This document shows positions 27,164-38,107 of a DNA stretch of 64,000 nucleotides, one piece after another; position 1 is the stretch's first letter; each line of letters begins with the position of its first letter. The notes under the pieces were generated by a model that was not told where the DNA came from, made no database searches, and saw only the letters and a list, made by a program, of their open reading frames with translations. A program made the translations under genes and the position numbers. Origin of the DNA: Caedimonas sp. (lineage in GTDB: Bacteria > Pseudomonadota > Alphaproteobacteria > Caedimonadales > Caedimonadaceae); assembly GCA_016794245.1 (NCBI GenBank), contig JAEUKR010000051.1, positions 1 through 64,000 of the forward strand, read 5' to 3'.

Positions 27164-27709
27164 TTAAACCGCGCGAACTTCTTCGACCTCAGGAATGTAA
27201 TGCTTCAACATATTCTCAATTCCTGATTTTAAAGTTGCGGATGAACTGGGACACCCTGAGCAGGCTCCCTGCATTTGAAGATAAACAGTTCCGTTTTCAA
27301 ACTTTTGGAAAATAATGTCTCCTCCATCCATCGCTACCGCAGGCCGGATGCGTGTTTCCAAAAGCTCCCTGATTTCGCGCTCAATGTCACTGAGTTCTTC
27401 ATGTGTGGAAGAAAGGGCCTCTTCACGAATATGTACCTGATCGTGCACCATGAAATATTCCATGATTGAACCCAGGACAGATGGCTTGATCACGGCCCAA
27501 GAAGAGATGCCCTCCTTGGTCACGGTAATAAAATCGCTCCCGAAAAATACGCCTTTGACGCCTTGAATGGTAAAAAGCTTTTGCGCCAGAGGCGATCGTT
27601 GCGCCGATTCCAAAGTGGGAAAGTCAGCAGTTCCTGAAGCCATAACGACCTTGCCAGGCAGAAACTTAAGCGTTGCAGGATTCGGCGTCTCTTCAGTTTG
27701 AATAAACAT
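27164..27709 (-). CDS. NifU-type iron-sulfur scaffold/carrier protein
   Basis: 181 residues from the chosen ATG (GAGGGAGAGAG upstream). The N-terminal Nfu domain (MFIQTEETPNPATLKFLPGK, residues 1-85) is followed by a C-terminal NifU domain with the CxxC cluster motif GACSGCPSSSATLKSGIE (~150-167). This arrangement is that of mitochondrial/alphaproteobacterial NFU1 proteins, which deliver Fe-S clusters to enzymes such as respiratory complexes and lipoate synthase. The open frame continues upstream but without family similarity. Confidence 0.93.
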   Translation of the reverse strand: MFIQTEETPNPATLKFLPGKVVMASGTADFPTLESAQRSPLAQKLFTIQGVKGVFFGSDFITVTKEGISSWAVIKPSVLGSIMEYFMVHDQVHIREEALSSTHEELSDIEREIRELLETRIRPAVAMDGGDIIFQKFENGTVYLQMQGACSGCPSSSATLKSGIENMLKHYIPEVEEVRAV

Positions 27710-27973
27710 CTCTCTCCCTCTTTCAGAATCCGGGGGGTCTATTTCCATACCCAGAATTATGGACGAACAATCCTCAATGTCAACCCTATAAAACTTCTTA
27801 ACAGATAAATCAATCACAAAAATTTCACAATATTTTTATAAATAATGAATACTTATTTTACACTTGTATTTAAAGTAAAAAACACTTCATCTGAAGAAGT
27901 TTTACTTTTTATCTTATGTGAACTGTAAGAAAAATTTATATACGCTGTGGTTTGGTTCTTGAAAAACAGCTAT

Positions 27974-28005
27974 TTTCGCCTCACAAGTCAAAGTCTGAAG
28001 ACAGG
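27974..28005 (-). repeat. Short 3'-flank repeat (C2)
   Basis: The reverse complement reads CTGTCTTCAGACTTTGACTT then GTGAGGCGAAA, a close match of C1. It begins about 4 bases after the trkH stop. Confidence 0.55.
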
Positions 28006-28008
28006 TTC

Positions 28009-29466
28009 TTAATCTCGCCAGAATTTAGGGCTGAGCAAAATCAATACGGTAATGTATTCTAAACGTCCCAAAAGCATTCCGGCCATCAACATCCATTTTG
28101 CGCCATCAGGCAAGGCTGTATAATCCCCCCTATGACCAATCAACGTTCCAAAGCCCGTCCCTACATTATTAAGGCAGGATACGGCAGCTGAAAGGCAAGT
28201 AAAAATGTCAAAATCATATAAGGAAAGCCCCAAGGATAAGAGTCCAAAACAAATGATAAAAAGCCCAAAAAAACTGAAAACGGACAGGAAAATACCTTCA
28301 GGGATTTGCTGTCGATTATAGAGAGAAAGAAAAACGCCGTGGGGTTTTCTCAATTGCTGGATATTCGCGCGTGCCGTCGCATACATCACCTGATAGCGAA
28401 AGACTTTAATCCCTCCTGCTGTTGAACCTGTACACCCGCCGATCATCATCATCATGAGGAGAATAAGAACAGGAAAAGTACCCAGGGAAGTATAATCAGC
28501 AGAGACAAATCCTGTCGTGGTCATGATGGAGACCACTTGAAAAGTCGAATGACGTAACGCGGTTCCAAAAGAATAATTCTGATGCCACAGCCATAAAGTT
28601 GAACACAAAGAAGCCGTCGTCATGGCCAGAAGAAAACCTCTCACTTGATTATCCTGGTAAAGGGATTTGAAATCTTTTTGAAAGCATCGCACAAAAAGAA
28701 TCAATGTCGTTCCGCCGATAGTCATAAAAATGATAAGAATAACGTCGATGAGAGGGCTGTCGAAATGCTGTATGGAGGCTCCATGAGTGGAAAATCCTCC
28801 CGTGGAAAGAGTTGCCATCGCATGGCACACGGCCTCAAGCCAGGTCATTCCTGCGCCCCATAAGGCAAGACTACATAAAATGGTGAAAAAAACATAGGTG
28901 CCAAAAATGGCGGAGGCGATCTGAGAGACTTTTGGAAGAATTTTCTCCGATCGGTCCGAAAATTCATTTCGGAACAGTTGCATTCCACCAATCCGCAGCA
29001 TCGGCAGAACGGTCAAAGCCATGACGACAATCCCAATCCCCCCTAGCCATTGAAGCAAGGCGCGCCATAACAACAGACCGGGTGACGTATAATTCAGACC
29101 TCGAATAACGGTCGCCCCTGTCGTGGTCAAGCCCGAAATGGCCTCAAAAAAAGAATCCGTGATCGTATTGGTGGCGTGGGAGTGAATAAAAGGAAGCGCC
29201 GCGAAAAATGACAGCGCCAACCAGTTGAAAGTGGTCAGCAAGAACGTATCGCGCGCGGACATTTTTGTTTTTTCGGTAGGGCGTGCCGCAAATGTCAAAA
29301 GCAGACCTGAAAATCCGGTCATGCCTGAAGAAATGGCAAAAGCTTGCCAATTAATATCATCGTGGAAATAGTCCAGAATTCCAGGCGCAATCATGGACAG
29401 GGCAAGAGCGGTTAGAAACAATCCTGTCGTAAAGAAAATCGGTTGAAAGGCGATAACCAAGATCAA
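28009..29466 (-). CDS. trkH: TrkH-family potassium uptake protein
   Basis: A 485-residue inner-membrane potassium channel/transporter subunit. Selectivity-filter-like segments recur after helix pairs: FEAISGLTTTGATVIRGL (~85-102), MATLSTGGFSTHG, VSIMTTTGFVSADY, and AVSCLNNVGTGFGTL near the C-terminus. About ten transmembrane segments are visible. TrkH works with the cytoplasmic NAD-binding protein TrkA, which is not in this window. Confidence 0.94.
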   Translation of the reverse strand: MILVIAFQPIFFTTGLFLTALALSMIAPGILDYFHDDINWQAFAISSGMTGFSGLLLTFAARPTEKTKMSARDTFLLTTFNWLALSFFAALPFIHSHATNTITDSFFEAISGLTTTGATVIRGLNYTSPGLLLWRALLQWLGGIGIVVMALTVLPMLRIGGMQLFRNEFSDRSEKILPKVSQIASAIFGTYVFFTILCSLALWGAGMTWLEAVCHAMATLSTGGFSTHGASIQHFDSPLIDVILIIFMTIGGTTLILFVRCFQKDFKSLYQDNQVRGFLLAMTTASLCSTLWLWHQNYSFGTALRHSTFQVVSIMTTTGFVSADYTSLGTFPVLILLMMMMIGGCTGSTAGGIKVFRYQVMYATARANIQQLRKPHGVFLSLYNRQQIPEGIFLSVFSFFGLFIICFGLLSLGLSLYDFDIFTCLSAAVSCLNNVGTGFGTLIGHRGDYTALPDGAKWMLMAGMLLGRLEYITVLILLSPKFWRD

Positions 29467-29498
29467 AAAACCGTCGTTGACATTATTTTACCTCTTTT

Positions 29499-29535
29499 TC
29501 GTTTGCCTACGTACATCTTGAAATCCTTTGAGTAT
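29499..29535 (+). repeat. Element A, right end only (A6)
   Basis: Contains CGTTTGCCTACGTACATCTT and ends GAAATCCTTTGAGTAT, matching the right end of element A. It sits between the trkH start and the rsmD stop. Confidence 0.55.
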
Positions 29536-29554
29536 AAAAACACTTTATTATCAT

Positions 29555-30115
29555 CTATTGAAAATGTAATGTCCATATCCCTGCACGTCCCACTGCGCGA
29601 TGATCCAGAAGTTGAAAATGTTCAGGAAATATCAGCGTTTCTGAAGAGTCCGTCTCCACCACGATAATTGCGTTTTTTGCAAGCCATCCTTGTTCAAAAA
29701 ATCTCTCAAGCGCTTTTTCGCAAAGACTCTGATGATAAGGGGGATCCACAAAGAGAAGGTCATAGGAAAAGATTTCAGACGCTTTCAATGTCAGAACGTC
29801 TGATTGAATGAGAGAACACTGTGATTGAGCCTTTAAAAAATTTATATTTTCACGAATGACGCCACAAGCAGTTGTCGTTTTTTCAATAAAGGTGACGCTG
29901 TGGGCGCCCCGGGAGAGAGCCTCCAGCCCCAAAGCCCCCGTACCCGCAAAAGCATCCAGAACACGCAGTCTATCCAGGGATATGTCATTTTTCATAAAAT
30001 ATGCGTTTAAAATATTAAAAATCGTCTCTCGTAAACGATCTGACGTCGGGCGCGTGAGGGGACTTTTTGGCCCTTTAAGAGAATGCCCTTTCCATTTTCC
30101 GGCGATAATCCTCAT
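29555..30115 (-). CDS. rsmD: 16S rRNA (guanine966-N2)-methyltransferase
   Basis: About 186 residues from ATG 30115 (MRIIAGKWKG). It has the SAM-binding motif LDAFAGTGALGLEALSRGA (~residues 55-73) and the catalytic DPPY motif in LLFVDPPYHQSL (~122). It methylates G966 in the 30S subunit. An upstream ATG at 30139 adds eight residues without support. The gene follows the SH3 protein gene after 27 bases. Confidence 0.93.
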   Translation of the reverse strand: MRIIAGKWKGHSLKGPKSPLTRPTSDRLRETIFNILNAYFMKNDISLDRLRVLDAFAGTGALGLEALSRGAHSVTFIEKTTTACGVIRENINFLKAQSQCSLIQSDVLTLKASEIFSYDLLFVDPPYHQSLCEKALERFFEQGWLAKNAIIVVETDSSETLIFPEHFQLLDHRAVGRAGIWTLHFQ

Positions 30116-30142
30116 CTCTGTTGCCTGCCAGGGGTACAAACG

Positions 30143-30616
30143 TCAGTTCTTGAATTCGGATTCATAAACGCCCCAGATTTTTGCGCGCGGCAACCAACCT
30201 TTGTATCCTTCCACTTGAAGACGGCACCAGTCGCCCTTGCATTCCGTCAGTTTTCCCACAACCGCTGATGCCAGACGCGCAAGTCCTGACGCTTCGATTT
30301 CAGGGCGTTTTCTGAGAATAACGCCATCCTCCATAATCATAACCATTCGTGCCCCTGAAAGCATACTTTGATGTACCCATCCCTCGACACCTTCAAAGTT
30401 GCGGATCTTTCGCCAGACGCCGAATTCTCTTACGACTTCCACAGGCATTTTCTCATATTTGAAAATCCACTCGACGGGATATTCCGAACCTGGCCCAACG
30501 CGCAGGTTGACCTCTCCTGATCTTAAAGAGACAAAACGCGGCAAAGGCAGGTTTTGACCCGCTTGCAAAACATGCACGCCAAAAATCAGCAAGAAGACGG
30601 TCTTGAGTATCAACAC
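30143..30616 (-). CDS. Secreted bacterial SH3-domain protein (DUF1058-like)
   Basis: 157 residues with a signal peptide (MLILKTVFLLIFGVHVLQAG). Two SH3-like beta-barrels follow. The first contains LRVGPGSEYPVEWIFKYEKM (~39-58) and WVHQSML; the second ends in YKGWLPRAKIWGVYE. It is exported and probably binds peptidoglycan or envelope peptides. Alphaproteobacteria commonly carry such a protein near housekeeping genes; the precise role is unknown. Confidence 0.82.
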   Translation of the reverse strand: MLILKTVFLLIFGVHVLQAGQNLPLPRFVSLRSGEVNLRVGPGSEYPVEWIFKYEKMPVEVVREFGVWRKIRNFEGVEGWVHQSMLSGARMVMIMEDGVILRKRPEIEASGLARLASAVVGKLTECKGDWCRLQVEGYKGWLPRAKIWGVYESEFKN

Positions 30617-30637
30617 TTTTTTACCTTGCTTGGGCTT

Positions 30638-31093
30638 CTAATATCCCGTTGAGCCAAAGCCATCCGATCCTCGCAAAGTCGTTGATGTGAAAGCTGTCTG
30701 TTTTTGCCAATCGGCATGCAAGACAGGAGCGAGGACAAGTTGAGCTATTTTCAGTCCTCGTTCGATCGTAAAGGGTTCTGTGCCATGGTTGACAAGCAAC
30801 ACTTTTATCTCTCCGCGATAGTCGGAATCGATGGTTCCGGGCGCGTTCAGAACTGTTATGCCATGTTTCAAAGCCAACCCTGAGCGGGGGCGGATCTGCG
30901 CTTCGTATCCTTTAGGCAGTTCGATGGTTAAGCCGGTGGGAACAAGGCAGCGCTCTCCAGCGTTCAGAGTCACTGGCTTATCAAGGGCCGCCATAAGATC
31001 GGCGCCGGCGCTTTCAGGCGTCGCATAGCGCGGCAATGACAGGCCTTCAGCATGGGGGAGTGTAACAAGAATGACGGGAACGGTGTGCAACAT
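30638..31093 (-). CDS. dut: Deoxyuridine 5'-triphosphate nucleotidohydrolase (dUTPase)
   Basis: About 151 residues from ATG 31093. It hydrolyses dUTP to dUMP, keeping uracil out of DNA. The five trimeric dUTPase motifs are visible: [49 protein letters not shown] and [11 protein letters not shown] at the C-terminus. The open frame extends upstream through the minimal element A7, but family similarity begins at [10 protein letters not shown]. It lies downstream of the ubiH-like gene in the same direction. Confidence 0.96.
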   Translation of the reverse strand: MLHTVPVILVTLPHAEGLSLPRYATPESAGADLMAALDKPVTLNAGERCLVPTGLTIELPKGYEAQIRPRSGLALKHGITVLNAPGTIDSDYRGEIKVLLVNHGTEPFTIERGLKIAQLVLAPVLHADWQKQTAFTSTTLRGSDGFGSTGY

Positions 31094-31112
31094 TTGTCTC
31101 TCTTTATTTATG

Positions 31113-31143
31113 TATCCTTCGCCTTTTAAAATTCTTTGGGTAT
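31113..31143 (+). repeat. Element A, minimal copy with centre deleted (A7)
   Basis: TATCCTTCGCCTTTTAAAAT then TCTTTGGGTAT: only the two outer ends of element A remain, forming a short hairpin 20 bases upstream of dut. Confidence 0.6.
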
Positions 31144-31178
31144 AGTCATCGTTTATTATAGTCTGTCTTGTATCGCTT

Positions 31179-32375
31179 CTAAAGACCAATCCCCATGGCG
31201 TGTCGGGTCAAGCATTTGCGCAAGGGAGCGATCACATTTACCAGTGACATTCCTTGTCCTCTCATAAAAGCGAGAGTTCGCGAGGGGTGGGAAAAGAGGC
31301 GAACCAGGCCATCCGTCATGCAGGTCATTGACGCGACATCCTTGAGGCGTCGTCGCTGGTAGCGGCTTAGAACGGTTTCGTTGCCTATATCAATCCCCAA
31401 CCTGGCGCTTTCGTGTACAAGAGTTGCCAGGGTTGAGGCGTCCCGGAATCCCAGATTCGCGCCCTGACCAGCCACCGGATGAATCGCATGGGCGGCATCG
31501 CCGATCAATACGCAGCGTTCAGCCTTCATTCGTCGCGGCAAAGTAGCAGCAAGAGGGTAAAGCCAACGCTTTGAGGTCAGCGTTAATTTGCCCAGATAGG
31601 GGAAGCGGATCTCAAGCTCTTGGGCAAATTCTTCTTGAGACAAGGATTGCATCGCCGCCGCCCACTCATTCTTAAGGCTCCAGACGACCGATGAATGATG
31701 CGTTTTAACCGGCAGGAAAGCAAGGGGACCTGTCGGCAGAAAATGCTCGAAGGCGATGTGATGATGTGGCTTTTCATGCTGAACGGAGGTGACAATCGCT
31801 GTTTGATGATAATGCATCGTATGACTTTTGATGCCGGCTTCCTCTCGAATCCGGGAAAAACGGCCATCGGCGCCCACAATCAGTTTTGCCTGAATGATCT
31901 GTCCATTGCTTAATGTCGCTTCGACATTCAGAGGATGAGAGACAAGACGTTTCACCGAATGGGGCGTGATGAGGCGGATATTTTCCCGATCGGACATCAT
32001 TTGATAAAGCGCTTTCCGAAGTTCTCGATTCTCAAGGATAAAACCCATGGGATGACCTTCGGCGTCTTCTTGATTAAAGTGTAAAAATCCTGGACTTGAA
32101 GATTGAGAGACGCGAATTTGACGGATAGGGGTCGTGTGAGGAAGAAGCTTCTGCCATAGATCCATCCTTTCCATGATCCGGGACGATCCCCAGGATACGG
32201 CGGTGGTTCTGCCGTCTTGATCTTTATGGAGGACTTCTTCAGGGGCAAGGTGATCCACAACCACGATATGCAGGGGGATGGCAGCCAGAAGCCCTGCAAG
32301 CACGCCGCCTACGGGGCCTCCTCCCACAATCAGGACATCACATTGAAGCGGTTTTTGGGTCATCGTCGTTGTCAT
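31179..32375 (-). CDS. UbiH/UbiF-family FAD-dependent ubiquinone hydroxylase
   Basis: 398 residues. The N-terminal dinucleotide-binding motif is [19 protein letters not shown] (~residues 14-32). The mid DG motif is [16 protein letters not shown] (~165). The C-terminal FAD motif is [22 protein letters not shown] (~291), typical of ubiquinone biosynthesis monooxygenases. It hydroxylates the polyprenylated ring during ubiquinone synthesis, fitting a respiring cell with complex I and an aa3-type oxidase. Which ring position it acts on cannot be said from sequence. Confidence 0.88.
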   Translation of the reverse strand: MTTTMTQKPLQCDVLIVGGGPVGGVLAGLLAAIPLHIVVVDHLAPEEVLHKDQDGRTTAVSWGSSRIMERMDLWQKLLPHTTPIRQIRVSQSSSPGFLHFNQEDAEGHPMGFILENRELRKALYQMMSDRENIRLITPHSVKRLVSHPLNVEATLSNGQIIQAKLIVGADGRFSRIREEAGIKSHTMHYHQTAIVTSVQHEKPHHHIAFEHFLPTGPLAFLPVKTHHSSVVWSLKNEWAAAMQSLSQEEFAQELEIRFPYLGKLTLTSKRWLYPLAATLPRRMKAERCVLIGDAAHAIHPVAGQGANLGFRDASTLATLVHESARLGIDIGNETVLSRYQRRRLKDVASMTCMTDGLVRLFSHPSRTLAFMRGQGMSLVNVIAPLRKCLTRHAMGIGL

Positions 32376-32484
32376 CGTTCCCTAATTTAAGATGAGTGGC
32401 GCTTCAACGCAAGAGCCTGTTTTTTGTCTCTCTAAATCCAGGGTAAAGGCGATCAATCCTCCCGGCGCAGAGCAAAGATGACAA

Positions 32485-32629
32485 TAGACCTCTTGCAAAA
32501 CCTATATCTGGCGGATGCTTTTGGCGTTAAAAGCTCGCTGCACACCTCACGTACCTTATGTACGCTGCGGTTTCTCGTTCGCTTTTGCCTAAAAATCCCC
32601 ACGCCATATCTGGTTCTGCAAGAGGTCTA
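32485..32629 (+). repeat. Element B, complete copy (B1)
   Basis: A 145-bp element with perfect 13-bp ends TAGACCTCTTGCA/TGCAAGAGGTCTA, extended imperfectly by AAACCTATATCTGG and its counterpart. The centre (CACGTACCTTATGTACGCTG) matches the core of element A. If the outer TA is a target duplication, this would fit a non-autonomous IS630/Tc1- or IS5-type element. It fills most of the 340-bp gap between the ubiH-like and trpR-like genes. Confidence 0.8.
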
Positions 32630-32668
32630 ATATTCCGTTAAAGTTTCCTTTGATTTTATTGTTCTGTC

Positions 32669-32686
32669 TTGATAGTGTACTATCAA
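32669..32686 (+). promoter_or_regulatory. Palindromic operator, probably for TrpR
   Basis: TTGATAGTGTACTATCAA is an 8-2-8 inverted repeat 32 bases before the trpR-like start. Two promoter readings overlap it: TTGATA-17-CATAGT, with the operator covering the -35 box, or TTGATT (32650)-17-TAGTGT, covering the -10 box. Either placement suits autorepression by a TrpR-type repressor. Confidence 0.55.
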
Positions 32687-32717
32687 AATAGCATAGTGGA
32701 ACAAAAAGGATGCTCAA

Positions 32718-33035
32718 GTGGATAAATCATTGCCTGAAGGAACATGTGATCTCTTTGAGGCTTTTTTGCTTCTTGAAACGGCGGAGGAGTGCAAAAAGTT
32801 TTTGACGGATCTTTGTACACCTCAGGAAATTGAAGCGTTAAAAGAGAGATGGAGAATTTGTCAGCTTTTGCATGAGGGCAAGTCCTCTTACCGCGAGATC
32901 CACGCCCTCACGGGGGCGAGCTTGACAACTATTAGTCGTGTCGGACGATTTTTAAATATGGAAGCGAACCAGGGGTATCGCTGTGTTCTCGAAAAGTTAA
33001 AGTCAGGAAAAAAGGAAGTTCATGATGTTTTATAG
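32718..33035 (+). CDS. TrpR-like repressor (YerC/YecD family)
   Basis: 105 residues. The Trp-repressor superfamily helix-turn-helix is visible at about residues 36-75 (TPQEIEALKERWRICQLLHE, then SYREIHALTGASLTTISRVG). YerC/YecD proteins are TrpR relatives whose ligand is not always tryptophan. Start is GTG 32718 with AAAGGA 7 bases upstream. The gene overlaps the following substrate-binding protein gene by 14 bases, so the two are one transcription unit. A palindrome upstream suggests autoregulation, so the repressor probably controls uptake of an amino acid or related solute. Confidence 0.88.
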   Translation: MDKSLPEGTCDLFEAFLLLETAEECKKFLTDLCTPQEIEALKERWRICQLLHEGKSSYREIHALTGASLTTISRVGRFLNMEANQGYRCVLEKLKSGKKEVHDVL

Positions 33036-34017
33036 ATGGTTGCTGTTGTTAAATTATGTGTGGGTTCTGCTCGCGTGTCCTGTTTTGGCGACACAGACCT
33101 CAAAGGCGCAAAAGGTGCGTATCTGTATTTCGCAAGTGGTTGAGCACCTCGCGCTTAACGCGACGCGTCAGGGAATTGAAGAGGCGCTTGAAGAGGCGGG
33201 ATATGTGAAGGGAGACAATCTGGATCTCTGGATTGAATCAGCGCAGGCAAGTCCAGCCCTTGCGCAACAGATTGCGGACAAGTTTCTGGCGCTTGAGCCT
33301 GATCTTGTGGTGGGCATAGGGACGGTTTCGGCTCAATCTTTTGCAAAAGCGGCAAAGAATCGAAAGGTCAGACTGGTCTTCAGCTCAATCACGGATCCTT
33401 TATCCGCTAACCTTGTGAACGGTCTTGATCGTCCAGGTCGCAATACGTCGGGCGTGTCCAACTTTGTTCCTTTGGGGCCGCAACTGGAATTATTTCAAAA
33501 GATCTTCCCCAACCTTAAGAAGTTGGGGATTCTGTATAATCCCGGAGAAGTAAACTCTCAAATTATCGTCAAGAAGCTTGAGGCGCTGACGACAAAATAC
33601 GGGATGACGCTGGTTAAACAGATCGTTGCCAAAACGGTGGATGTACCGCAAGCGACCCAGAGGCTTTTGGGGCAAGCGGATGCCATATTTGTCAGCAATG
33701 ACAACACGACCCTGTCAGCGATCTCGAATGTGATCCAGCTTGCAACCAGAGAGAAAAAACCGGTTTTTGTCAGTGATACGGATGTCGTGGAGCAAGGAGC
33801 ATTGGCGGCGCTTGGGCCTAACCAGTATCAATTGGGTCTTCAGACAGGACGTATGATCGTGCGTCTCTTACGAGGGAAAAACATCGAGGATCAGAAGGTT
33901 GAATTTCCGGACACGCAAGAGACTTATCTGAATCTGGCGGCGGCAGCGAAAATAGGGATTCGGTTTTCCCCTGATCTTTTGGCGCAAGCGACAAAGGTTT
34001 ATCCTGACGGGAAATGA
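33022..34017 (+). CDS. ABC transporter substrate-binding protein (TrpX-like)
   Basis: 331 residues with a signal peptide (FYRWLLLLNYVWVLLACPVLA) followed by an ABC_sub_bind (PF04392-type) domain: VVGIGTVSAQSFAKA (~92), VFSSITDPLSANLV (~113), GILYNPGEVNSQ (~163), FVSNDNTTLSAISNV. Members of this family include the TrpX tryptophan/tyrosine-binding proteins, and the coupled trpR-like gene points the same way. No permease or ATPase follows here, so it probably uses a permease encoded elsewhere. The operon at 61746-64000 with two paralogues is a candidate. Element A8 begins 2 bases after its stop codon. Confidence 0.85.
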   Translation: MMFYRWLLLLNYVWVLLACPVLATQTSKAQKVRICISQVVEHLALNATRQGIEEALEEAGYVKGDNLDLWIESAQASPALAQQIADKFLALEPDLVVGIGTVSAQSFAKAAKNRKVRLVFSSITDPLSANLVNGLDRPGRNTSGVSNFVPLGPQLELFQKIFPNLKKLGILYNPGEVNSQIIVKKLEALTTKYGMTLVKQIVAKTVDVPQATQRLLGQADAIFVSNDNTTLSAISNVIQLATREKKPVFVSDTDVVEQGALAALGPNQYQLGLQTGRMIVRLLRGKNIEDQKVEFPDTQETYLNLAAAAKIGIRFSPDLLAQATKVYPDGK

Positions 34018-34018
34018 C

Positions 34019-34144
34019 ATACCCTTCGTCTTTCAGCCTGTAGGGGTGTTGGCCTTCGGGATTCGTCCTGCTCACGTACTGATTGTACGCTGCGCGGGAC
34101 TCACCACTCGTCCGCCTACCTACAGTCTGAAATCCTTTGGGTAT
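34019..34144 (+). repeat. Palindromic element A, full copy (A8)
   Basis: A 126-bp copy starting 2 bases after the stop of the substrate-binding protein gene. Inner arms are CAGCCTGTAGG and CCTACAGTCTG, which still pair although they differ from the CCGGG of other copies. It could serve as a transcription terminator or mRNA end. Confidence 0.88.
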
Positions 34145-34249
34145 GTATTCTTCGTCTTTCAAACGATGGAAGCGTTGGCCTTCGGGATTCGTCCTCCTTC
34201 ACTTCGCGCTTCGTCCACCATCCCACATCTTGAAACCCTTTGAGAGTAT
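34145..34249 (+). repeat. Element A, shortened tandem copy (A9)
   Basis: A 105-bp copy directly after A8, with the left part GTATTCTTCGTCTTTCAAAC, the GGCCTTCGGGATTCGTCCTC block and the end AAACCCTTTGAGAGTAT. Part of the central core is deleted. It occupies the leader region of coxB. Confidence 0.75.
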
Positions 34250-34297
34250 TTTTTAACTGTAACTTTTTAAAACACTGCGTATACTCAACAGGAAAAT

Positions 34298-35135
34298 ATG
34301 AAAAGGATATCGAACCAGGATATGCTTCGTTTTAAATATTTGATCGCTACAGGGATCTTGAGCGCATTCCCGGTGTGGGCGATAGCATCTTACCCCGTAG
34401 ATTGGGGAAAGGGCTTTCAAATAGCGGCTTCTCCGACAGCGGAAAAAATTCATGAGCTTCACCATTTACTTTTGATAATCATTTTCGCCATAGCGGCGTT
34501 GGTTCTTTTTTTGCTGCTTTATGTGGTGTTCAGGTTTAATGCAAAACGCCATCCTGTTCCGTCCACAGTCGTTCACAATACCCCTCTTGAGATTGTCTGG
34601 ACGCTCATTCCGACCCTGATTATTGCGGTGATCGCCGTTCCTTCTTTTAAGCTTTTATATTTTATGGATAAAACAAAAGAGGCCGAATTGACCCTCAAAA
34701 TTACGGGGCATCAGTGGTATTGGAGCTATGAATATCCTGATGAAAACATAGCTTTTGACAGTTATATGATCGCGGACAAGGATCTGAAGCCGGGAATGCG
34801 GCGTCTTTTGGAAGTTGATCATCAGGTGGTTGTTCCGGTGGGCGCCAATATTCGACTTTTAACGACGGCGGCTGATGTGATCCACTCTTTTGCGGTGCCG
34901 TCTCTTGGCGTGAAGCAGGATGGCATTCCGGGTCGCCTGCGCGAAACATGGGTGCGCATCAATAAAGAGGGAACTTACTATGGACAGTGCTCGGAAATTT
35001 GTGGTATCAACCATGCGTTTATGCCGATTGTTATTAAAGCGGTTTCAAAAGAAAGATATAAAGTCTGGCTTGAACAGGCAAAACAGAAGTTTGCAAATGC
35101 AGATTTCACGCAAAGACATTTTTCCTGCCTTGGGC

Positions 35136-35164
<29 letters not shown>
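34298..35164 (+). CDS. coxB: Cytochrome c oxidase subunit II, C-terminus in a repeat
   Basis: 288 residues. Two N-terminal transmembrane hairpin helices (~46-70 and ~90-110) follow a signal-like start. The periplasmic CuA domain has HQWYWSYEYPDEN (~143), VIHSFAVPSLG (~193) and the copper site YYGQCSEICGINHAFMPI (~227-244). CuA receives electrons from cytochrome c. The last nine residues and the stop codon lie in element A10, which starts at 35136, so the native end was probably replaced. Shine-Dalgarno AGGAAA precedes ATG 34298. Confidence 0.96.
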
Positions 35165-37812
<2,648 letters not shown>

Positions 37813-37822
<10 letters not shown>

Positions 37823-37939
37823 CTTTTTAAAATCCGGGGATGTTGGCCTTCGGGCTTCGTCCTGCTCATGTGCTGCTACGTACGCTGCGCATGACGCACT
37901 GTTCAGCTGCTGCCCCGGATGTCGAAACGCTTTGAGCAT
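37813..37939 (+). repeat. Element A copy at the 3' end of ctaB (A11)
   Basis: A 127-bp diverged copy from ATGCCC to GAGCAT, whose ends have changed together. The middle keeps TTCGTCCTGCTCATGTGCTG and TACGTACGCTGCGCATGACG. The ctaB stop codon lies at its eighth to tenth base. Confidence 0.78.
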
Positions 37940-37968
37940 ATTAAATTAATTTTAAGGGGAGATTCATA

Positions 37969-38103
37969 ATGGTACGCGAAAAAAGCTCTTCACGTTCACT
38001 GGACAGGCGATTACGATCAAAAAACCTGGTTACTTTAGTCGCGCTTTTGGTTCTTGTGGCTTTGTTTTATGGCCTTGCGATTGTTCGTTTAAAAACTTCT
38101 TAA
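37969..38103 (+). CDS. CoxF-like small oxidase-locus membrane protein
   Basis: A 44-residue peptide starting MVREKSSSRSLDRRLRSKN, followed by one transmembrane helix (LVTLVALLVLVALFYGLAIV) and a short basic tail. AAGGGGA stands 8 bases before the ATG. Its length, single helix and place between ctaB and ctaG match CoxF of alphaproteobacterial oxidase operons. It ends 4 bases before ctaG. The role is unknown; an assembly function is inferred from position. Confidence 0.75.
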   Translation: MVREKSSSRSLDRRLRSKNLVTLVALLVLVALFYGLAIVRLKTS

Positions 38104-38107
38104 TTTT

